DNA of 64,000 nt from Larkinella humicola (GTDB lineage: Bacteria > Bacteroidota > Bacteroidia > Cytophagales > Spirosomataceae), in NCBI RefSeq assembly GCF_008727875.1, contig NZ_VTWS01000001.1, positions 1,240,001 through 1,304,000 of the forward strand. The letters run 5' to 3'. The stretch's first letter is position 1, and the number at the start of each line of letters is the position of its first letter. The position numbers were made by a program, and so were the translations under genes. This document shows positions 58,390 to 64,000 of the stretch, piece by piece. Under the pieces are notes generated by a model, which had not been told where the DNA came from, searched no databases, and saw only the letters and a program-made list of their open reading frames with translations.

Positions 58390-61300
58390 ATGAACAAGTT
58401 CATCAAAAATATCATCTCGTTCTCGCTGAAGAACCGGTTTTTTATCTTCTTCCTGACGGCATTGGCGGTTGTTGCGGGTTTTGTCAGCTACCAGAACACG
58501 CCCATTGAAGCTTTCCCGGACGTTACCGACACCCAGATTACCATCATCACGCAATGGCCGGGCCGGAGTGCGGAAGAAATTGAGAAGTTTGTGACGATTC
58601 CGATTGAGATTGGATTGAATTCGGTTCAGAAAAAAACCGACATCCGCTCGACCACGCTGTTTGGTTTATCCGTCGTCAAAATCATGTTTGAAGACGGTGT
58701 CGACGATGCCTTTGCCCGTCAGCAGGTCAACAATCTGTTGGGCAGCATCGACATTCCTGATGGCGTCAAACCGGATGTGCAACCGCCCTACGGCCCAACC
58801 GGCGAGATTTTCCGCTATACCCTCAAAAGCAGCACCCGCACCAGCCGCGAACTGAAAACCATGCAGGACTGGGTAGTGGAACGTCAGCTCAAAAGCGTGC
58901 CGGGCGTGGCCGATGTGGTCAGTTTCGGGGGCGAAGCAAAAACCTACGAAATCTCGGTCGATCCGCGCCGGTTGCTCGATTACGGCATTACACCCCTGCA
59001 ATTGTACCAGGCCGTCGCCAATTCCAACGTCAATGTCGGCGGTGATGTGATCGAGAAAAATTCAGAAGCCTACGTCGTTCGCGGCATCGGGTTGCTGAAA
59101 AACAGCCAGGACATTGGCAACGTGATCATCAAAAATGCCAACGGAACACCGATCATGGTGCGCAACGTGGCCCAGGTTTCGGAATCAGCACTACCGCGAT
59201 TGGGGCAAGCCGGACGCGACAACCAGAACGATGTCGTGGAATGCATCGTCGTGATGCGCAAGGGCGAAAACCCCAGCGAGGTGATTGAAAACGTCAAAGC
59301 GAAAATTAACGAACTGAATACCAGCATCTTGCCGGCAGACGTTCAAATCGACACGTTCTATAACCGCGAAACCCTGATTCATTTTGCGACGCACACGGTG
59401 ACGCATAACCTGATTGAAGGACTCGTTTTCGTGACGGTGATTGTGTTCCTGTTCATGGCCGACTGGCGAACCACGATCATTGTCTCCATCGTCATTCCGC
59501 TGGCGTTGCTCTTCGCGTTCATCTGTTTGCGGCTGAAAGGCATGTCGGCCAACCTGCTCTCGATGGGGGCCATCGACTTCGGCATTATTGTCGACGGCGC
59601 GGTGGTGATGGTGGAGGGAATCTTTGTCACGCTGGACGAAATGGCGTTGCACAACGGCATGCCAAAATTCAATAAACTGGCTAAACTCAGCGTGTTGCGC
59701 AAAACCGGAACGGAAATGGGCAAGGCGATTTTCTTCTCCAAACTGATCATCATCACCTGCCTGATTCCCATCTTTTCGTTTCAGAAAGTGGAAGGCAAAA
59801 TGTTCTCCCCGCTGGCCTGGACACTCGGTTTTGCCTTGTTGGGTGCGTTGATTTTCACCCTGACGCTGGTTCCGGTTCTGGCGAGTTTTTTACTGAAAAA
59901 AGATGTTCGGGAAAAACACAACCCGGTGGTCAATGTCATCACGAAATACGCGACCAAAACCTTTGGCTTTACGTTTGCCCACAAAAAACTGAGCCTGTTG
60001 TTCGCGCTGGGTCTCGTGGTAGTGGGTTTGTCGGGTTTCAAATTGCTCGGAACGGAGTTTCTGCCGGAACTGGATGAAGGCTCGATTTACGTCCGGGCCA
60101 GTATGCCGATGAGCATTTCATTGCCCGAATCCGTCAAACTGACCACGCAAATGCGGCACGTTTTCGAGCAGTTTCCGGAAGTGAAAGGCGTCATTTCGCA
60201 AACCGGCCGACCCAACGACGGCACCGACCCAACGGGGTTCTACAACATCGAATTTCTGGTCAGCATTTTCCCGAAAGAAGAATGGAAAAGCGGTATTTCA
60301 AAAGCCCAGTTAATCAGTCAGATGCAGAAAAAGCTGGCGGTTTTTCCGGGCGTCGATTTCGGGTTTTCGCAGCCGATTATGGACAACGTGGCCGAAGCGG
60401 TTTCGGGCGTCAAAGGTTCGATTGCGGTCAAAGTCTACGGCCCGGATTTGTACACATTGGAACATAAATCCAACGAAATCCAGAAGCAACTGGCCACCGT
60501 CAACGGCATTACCGACCTCGGCGTGATCCGCAATATTGGACAGCCGGAATTGCGGATCGAGCTGGACGAACAGAAGCTAGCACTTTACGGCGTCGATAAA
60601 GCCAACGCCCAAACCGTGGTCGAAATGGCCATTGGTGGCAAGGCCGCGACGCAGATTTACGAGGGTGAACGGAAGTTTGACCTCCGGATTCGCTACGACC
60701 AGCCGTTCCGCTCCAACGAAGCTGAAATTGGCAATCTGATGGTGCCGACCAACAACGGTTCGCAGATTCCGATCAAGGAAATCGCCAAAATTTACACCCA
60801 GACCGGCCCGATCCTGATCTACCGCGAAGGCAACCAACGCTACGGCGCGGTGAAGTTTTCGGTTCGGGGCCGCGACATGGGCAGCGCCGTGGCCGAAGCG
60901 CAGCAGAAAGTGTCGACCAACGTTAAACTGCCGCAGGGCTACTCGATTAAATGGGCGGGGGATTTTGAAAACCAGCAACGGGCCACCGCCCGGCTGACCC
61001 AAGTCGTTCCGCTCAGTTTGCTCGGCATTTTCTTCATTCTCTTTGTGCTGTTTGGCAACGTCAAAGATGCCGGGCTGGTGTTGTTCAACGTGCCCTTTGC
61101 CATCATCGGCGGCATTGCGGCTTTGCTCATCACCCACGTCAATTTCAGCATTTCGGCCGGAATAGGCTTCATTGCGCTGTTCGGAATCTGTATTCAGAAC
61201 GGGGTGATTCTGATCTCGGTTTTCAAGAAAAACCTGCACAATCGACTCAGTCTCAACGACTCGATCAAGCTGGGGGTCATCTCGCGGGTGCGCCCGGTGG

Positions 61301-61491
61301 TGATGACGGCCATGATGGCGGCCATCGGATTGATCCCGGCGGCCATCTCCACCGGCATCGGTTCCGAAACCTCCAAACCGCTGGCGATTGTGGTCATCGG
61401 TGGTCTGATAACCGCCACGTTTTTGACACTTTTCATCTTTCCACTCGTCTTTTATGTGTTCTATCGGCCAAAAACCCTGGCGCCCGTTTAA
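58390..61491 (+). CDS. czcA: CzcA-type heavy-metal efflux RND pump
   Basis: A 1033-residue proton-driven pump of the HME-RND family. The ATG at 58390 (MNKFIKNIISFSLKNRF) is preceded by a TTG at 58381. The N-terminus has FPDVTDTQITIITQWPGRSA. The fourth membrane helix reads AIDFGIIVDGAVVMVEG, the DFG...DGA pattern of divalent Zn/Co/Cd/Ni pumps (HME1-3 types), unlike the monovalent Cu/Ag pumps which have a DAxxM pattern. Two large periplasmic loops and a C-terminal set of helices (SRVRPVVMTAMMAAIGLIPA) complete the usual twelve-helix layout. Specificity among divalent metals cannot be settled by eye. It is terminated by a hairpin at 61529. Confidence 0.95.
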   Translation: MNKFIKNIISFSLKNRFFIFFLTALAVVAGFVSYQNTPIEAFPDVTDTQITIITQWPGRSAEEIEKFVTIPIEIGLNSVQKKTDIRSTTLFGLSVVKIMFEDGVDDAFARQQVNNLLGSIDIPDGVKPDVQPPYGPTGEIFRYTLKSSTRTSRELKTMQDWVVERQLKSVPGVADVVSFGGEAKTYEISVDPRRLLDYGITPLQLYQAVANSNVNVGGDVIEKNSEAYVVRGIGLLKNSQDIGNVIIKNANGTPIMVRNVAQVSESALPRLGQAGRDNQNDVVECIVVMRKGENPSEVIENVKAKINELNTSILPADVQIDTFYNRETLIHFATHTVTHNLIEGLVFVTVIVFLFMADWRTTIIVSIVIPLALLFAFICLRLKGMSANLLSMGAIDFGIIVDGAVVMVEGIFVTLDEMALHNGMPKFNKLAKLSVLRKTGTEMGKAIFFSKLIIITCLIPIFSFQKVEGKMFSPLAWTLGFALLGALIFTLTLVPVLASFLLKKDVREKHNPVVNVITKYATKTFGFTFAHKKLSLLFALGLVVVGLSGFKLLGTEFLPELDEGSIYVRASMPMSISLPESVKLTTQMRHVFEQFPEVKGVISQTGRPNDGTDPTGFYNIEFLVSIFPKEEWKSGISKAQLISQMQKKLAVFPGVDFGFSQPIMDNVAEAVSGVKGSIAVKVYGPDLYTLEHKSNEIQKQLATVNGITDLGVIRNIGQPELRIELDEQKLALYGVDKANAQTVVEMAIGGKAATQIYEGERKFDLRIRYDQPFRSNEAEIGNLMVPTNNGSQIPIKEIAKIYTQTGPILIYREGNQRYGAVKFSVRGRDMGSAVAEAQQKVSTNVKLPQGYSIKWAGDFENQQRATARLTQVVPLSLLGIFFILFVLFGNVKDAGLVLFNVPFAIIGGIAALLITHVNFSISAGIGFIALFGICIQNGVILISVFKKNLHNRLSLNDSIKLGVISRVRPVVMTAMMAAIGLIPAAISTGIGSETSKPLAIVVIGGLITATFLTLFIFPLVFYVFYRPKTLAPV

Positions 61492-61528
61492 AAATATTTT
61501 GGCAATGTTTTAAGAGAATCGGTACAGA

Positions 61529-61550
61529 CCCGCCAACTTTGGCGGGTTTT
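61529..61550 (+). terminator. Intrinsic terminator after czcA
   Basis: CCCGCCAA pairs with TTGGCGGG over a very short loop, followed by TTTT. It lies 37 bp after the czcA stop and 11 bp before the next gene, so that gene probably depends on its own promoter or on read-through. Confidence 0.8.
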
Positions 61551-61561
61551 GTCTTGACGAC

Positions 61562-62287
61562 ATGAAAGCATTTTTGATTCTGTGCGGACTATTTTGGTGG
61601 AGAGGAACGGTCGGTTTCGCCCAAAGCGTTGCGATCCAGGCGCCTGTGGATTCTGTGGTCAAATCAACCCGGTATCCGGTTCGGTGGACGCTCAACCTTG
61701 ATTTTCGGAATTCGTTTGTCAACCGGCAACCGGTCAATGTCTGGGGCGTCAACACCGGGATCGTGTTTGGCGAGAAACGCCATCAGGTGACGGTTGGCTA
61801 CTATTGGTTGTCTTACAATTCCTATCTGCGACTGATCAACTGGCACCGCAATGCTGCCAAACGACTGAACATCGAGTATTACACCAAAACCGATATGGCC
61901 TACGGCAGTCTGATGTTCTGGGGCAATCCGATCAATAACCGCCGTTGGTTGTTCAGCATTCCCGTCGAGATTGGCGCAGGAAAAGCATCGATCATTCGCC
62001 AAGACACCCAGACGGATACCTTACGGGGCAATGCCCGTTGGGACTTTTTTATGCCCGTCCAAATTGGAGTTTACGGGCAATGGAAGGCGTCGCGCTGGAT
62101 TGGTCTGAGTGCCCAGGTGGGTTATCGCTACTCGGTTTTCCAAACCAACGTCAGCCAGCATTACAACGGCACCTACTACAGCGTAGGCACGACCTTGTAC
62201 CCGGAATTTTTCAAAGACATCTGGGGCTACATCCGCTACCGGAAATGGGAAAGCAAGCCCTTTTTCAGCGCCCCAGCCACGCTTTAA
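61562..62287 (+). CDS. Outer-membrane barrel-like protein of unknown function
   Basis: A 241-residue protein with a signal peptide (LCGLFWWRGTVGFAQ). The mature part is rich in aromatic, alternating strands: YPVRWTLNLDFRNSF, HQVTVGYYWLSYNSYLRL, LFSIPVEIGAGKASII, FFMPVQIGVYGQWKAS and LSAQVGYRYSVFQTN, then KDIWGYIRYRKW, which suggests a small outer-membrane barrel. No named family is recognised. Its 3' end overlaps the convergent LytTR gene by 23 bp. Its pairing with a LytS/LytTR system at the same place as a barrel near module 1 is suggestive but unproven. Confidence 0.75.
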   Translation: MKAFLILCGLFWWRGTVGFAQSVAIQAPVDSVVKSTRYPVRWTLNLDFRNSFVNRQPVNVWGVNTGIVFGEKRHQVTVGYYWLSYNSYLRLINWHRNAAKRLNIEYYTKTDMAYGSLMFWGNPINNRRWLFSIPVEIGAGKASIIRQDTQTDTLRGNARWDFFMPVQIGVYGQWKASRWIGLSAQVGYRYSVFQTNVSQHYNGTYYSVGTTLYPEFFKDIWGYIRYRKWESKPFFSAPATL

Positions 62288-63044
62288 AATCCGTAACCCG
62301 GTCGCCACTGACAAACACCTCCTGCCGTGCTTTCGGCTCCAGTTCCAGTTTCAATTTGCCCCCGGAAAATGCATGAATGGTACGAATGGCGGCTAAACTG
62401 ACCAGAAAGGAACGGTTTACCCGAAAAAACTGCCGGGGGTCCAGCAGGCTCACCAGCTTGTCGAGGCTGTATTCGAGCGCGAAATTCTGGCCGTCGCGGG
62501 TGGTTAGAAACGTGGCTTTGGCTTCAAAAAAGAAGTAGGCAACGGTGGCGGTTTCGATGCTCCGGATTTTCGTACCCACCGTAATCATAAACCGCTCTTT
62601 GTAGGCCGTCGGGCGGGCCTGTCCCAGCAGGTTCAGCACCGCCGAAAAGTCGGGCAAGGGCGGAGCCGGTTCGGAAAACGCCCACCGGAACGATTTGTAT
62701 TTTTCGATGGCAGCCACCAGTTCGTCGAAATCGATGGGTTTAAGCAGGTAATCGATGCTGTTGGCCTTGAAGGCCTGGAGCGTGTATTCATCATAGGCCG
62801 TCGTAAAGACAATCGGCGTGGTGAATTTCACCTGCTCGATGATGCGAAATCCCAGATCATCTTCCAGGTGAATGTCCATAAAAACCAGGTCAAGATCCGC
62901 CATCGGATGGGTCTCGAACCAGCGAACGGTTTCGGCAACCGAAGGGATCTGGGCCAGCACCTGAATCGTCGGGTCGTAGGTGTGCAGCAAATTTTCCAGC
63001 CGCTGAGCGGTCCGCTTTTCGTCTTCGATAATCAGCACGTTCAT
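62265..63044 (-). CDS. LytTR response regulator (module 2)
   Basis: A 259-residue regulator. The receiver has LIIEDE, phospho-acceptor Asp57 in LVFMDIHLEDDLG, the Thr in IVFTTAYDEY and Lys in DYLLKPIDFDEL. The LytTR domain (about 155-259) has RFMITVGTKIRSIETATVAY and FFRVNRSFLVS, ending GDRVTDFKAWLGR. Most positions match the regulator at 25890-26690, including the motif order and the linker length, so the two are paralogues. Its ATG overlaps the kinase stop by 4 bp. Its 3' end overlaps the convergent barrel gene by 23 bp. Confidence 0.95.
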   Translation of the reverse strand: MNVLIIEDEKRTAQRLENLLHTYDPTIQVLAQIPSVAETVRWFETHPMADLDLVFMDIHLEDDLGFRIIEQVKFTTPIVFTTAYDEYTLQAFKANSIDYLLKPIDFDELVAAIEKYKSFRWAFSEPAPPLPDFSAVLNLLGQARPTAYKERFMITVGTKIRSIETATVAYFFFEAKATFLTTRDGQNFALEYSLDKLVSLLDPRQFFRVNRSFLVSLAAIRTIHAFSGGKLKLELEPKARQEVFVSGDRVTDFKAWLGR

Positions 63045-64000
63045 GGTAACAAGGGAATTTTAACGACAAACTGATCGTCCTGCTCACCCACCCAAACCGG
63101 CCGGTCGGTCAGCAAGGCATACCGGTTCATGATATTCTGAAGACCCACGCCCGTCGAGGTATCGTTCTGCGGACGAAGCTGCAAGGGATTGGCGACGATC
63201 AAATAATCGCCTTCCGTATAAATCGACACCAGCAGCGGTTTTTGCGCCGACATCTGGTTGTGTTTCACCGCGTTCTCGATCAGCAATTGCAGAGTCAGGG
63301 GCGCAATGGCATACCGGTTAGCATCAGTTTCCGAAACGGTTATTGCCATCTGAAGCTTCTCATCAAAGCGGATTTTGAGTAAAAAGGTATAGGCGTCGAT
63401 GAAATCCAGTTCGGTTCGTAAACGGGTCCGCTCGTTGTCACGCTGCTCCAGAATATACCGGTAGGCTTTGGAAAGGCGGTTGATAAACTGTACCGAAAGC
63501 TTCGCATCCACTTCGACCAGCGACGACAAAATGCTGAGGCTATTGAAGAGGAAATGGGGATTTACCTGATTTTTGAGGGCCATAAACTGAGCCTGTGCCG
63601 ATTCTTTCTCCAGCCGTTCGGTCTGAATTTCCAGTTCGAGCATCCGGGCGCCGGAGCGACGGTTGGCCGCCAGGTAGAACGCCGACAACATCGCCATGAC
63701 GGTAATGCCATTGTTCATCTTTTGCCGCTGGTTCCGGTTTCCGCTCCCACCGTTGTGGAGCCATTGCTCGACGGTCGGGCGGTGGCCGGCTGGCGGAAAC
63801 CGCAGGTTGAGCGAATCCGCCATCTCCGCCCGAATTTGATTAAAACCGCCATTGAACACTACCGCCAGCGCACTGGCAACGAGCAGAATACCAACCTGAA
63901 CGGGAAGCTTCATTTCCACCAGCGCCCGGGAGCCAAACCAGTGCAACACCCGTTGTTGAAGCCAGTCAGTGACCAGAACCCAACAGAAGAAGAAGAAGAT
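63041..64000 (-). CDS. LytS/YehU-type sensor histidine kinase (module 2), N-terminus cut by window edge
   Basis: The frame is open from the right edge (64000) to 63041, at least 320 residues. The edge residues are hydrophobic (IFFFFCLVLTDWLQ) and align with the membrane region of the kinase at 26687-27820, so the start lies outside the window; the GTG at 63949 is not a real start. Visible are a coiled helix (ERLEKESAQAQFMALKNQ), the phospho-His motif VNPHFLFNSLSILSSL, and the ATPase LLIENAVKHNQ with STGVGLQNIMNRYALL. A paralogue of module 1, coupled by an ATGA overlap to its regulator. Signal unknown. Confidence 0.93.
   Translation of the reverse strand: MFFFFCWVLVTDWLQQRVLHWFGSRALVEMKLPVQVGILLVASALAVVFNGGFNQIRAEMADSLNLRFPPAGHRPTVEQWLHNGGSGNRNQRQKMNNGITVMAMLSAFYLAANRRSGARMLELEIQTERLEKESAQAQFMALKNQVNPHFLFNSLSILSSLVEVDAKLSVQFINRLSKAYRYILEQRDNERTRLRTELDFIDAYTFLLKIRFDEKLQMAITVSETDANRYAIAPLTLQLLIENAVKHNQMSAQKPLLVSIYTEGDYLIVANPLQLRPQNDTSTGVGLQNIMNRYALLTDRPVWVGEQDDQFVVKIPLLP

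Overview
The window looks like a chromosomal segment of a Bacteroidota bacterium, most likely Cytophagales of the Spirosoma/Larkinella type (inference from gene content). Supporting signs are a SusC/SusD pair, TonB-linked barrels with carboxypeptidase-like plugs, LytS/LytTR regulators, a DUF5686 protein, moderately GC-rich coding DNA with AT-rich intergenic DNA, few clear Shine-Dalgarno sites, and several matches to the Bacteroidota -7 promoter element TAnnTTTG. I see no rRNA, tRNA, CRISPR array, transposase or phage genes.

Layout: 1-2385 holds a truncated DUF1080 gene, a divergent AraC regulator and a secreted sugar isomerase/epimerase-like TIM barrel. 2483-4375 has a secreted protein of unknown function and a Tat-exported glycosylasparaginase. 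4498-8509 is a histidine operon fragment (hisG, hisD, hisC) interrupted by a PIN-type toxin-antitoxin pair. 8516-14507 has a small outer-membrane protein, an AddA/RecB-like helicase whose nuclease residues look degenerate, and a GH127 arabinofuranosidase. 14928-16338 has an AraC regulator and a DHFR-like reductase. 16485-22961 (minus) is a copper-resistance operon (HMA-DUF3347 protein, multicopper oxidase fused to a CopB-like barrel, CopB-type ATPase) followed by an AI-2E family permease. 23180-27820 (minus) is a LytS/LytTR pair and an outer-membrane receptor. 28246-32739 has L-serine dehydratase, a PQQ/haem dehydrogenase and an NmrA-like protein. 32857-35939 (minus) is an NAD-salvage operon (NrtR-like Nudix regulator, PRPP synthetase, nicotinamide phosphoribosyltransferase). 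36019-39477 has an AraC regulator divergent from an MFS transporter and HAD phosphatase/mutase, then a MOSC protein. 39758-46909 is a SusC/SusD uptake locus with a lipoprotein and an M20 amidohydrolase. 47015-54955 has a tannase-family esterase, class II aldolase, a small zinc-ribbon protein, an M24 peptidase and a DUF5686 protein. 55394-61491 is a CzcCBA divalent-metal efflux operon. 61562-64000 has a barrel-like protein and a second LytS/LytTR pair paralogous to the first, cut by the window end.

The most striking non-coding feature is a series of long, near-perfect intergenic inverted repeats (arms of about 20-50 bp). Most are unrelated in sequence, but three (9059-9177, 46912-47010, 48684-48781) belong to one family whose members differ by paired changes in both arms. 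They occur between convergent, divergent and same-direction genes, so simple termination does not explain them all. A further element (27929-28240) has about 50-bp arms around a G-tract minisatellite.

Functional themes are metal homeostasis (copper operon and CzcCBA), carbohydrate and nutrient acquisition (GH127, SusCD, tannase, PQQ dehydrogenase, MFS), central metabolism (his genes, fba, sdaA, NAD salvage) and many local AraC or LytTR regulators. All calls were made by reading the sequence; no database search was possible.
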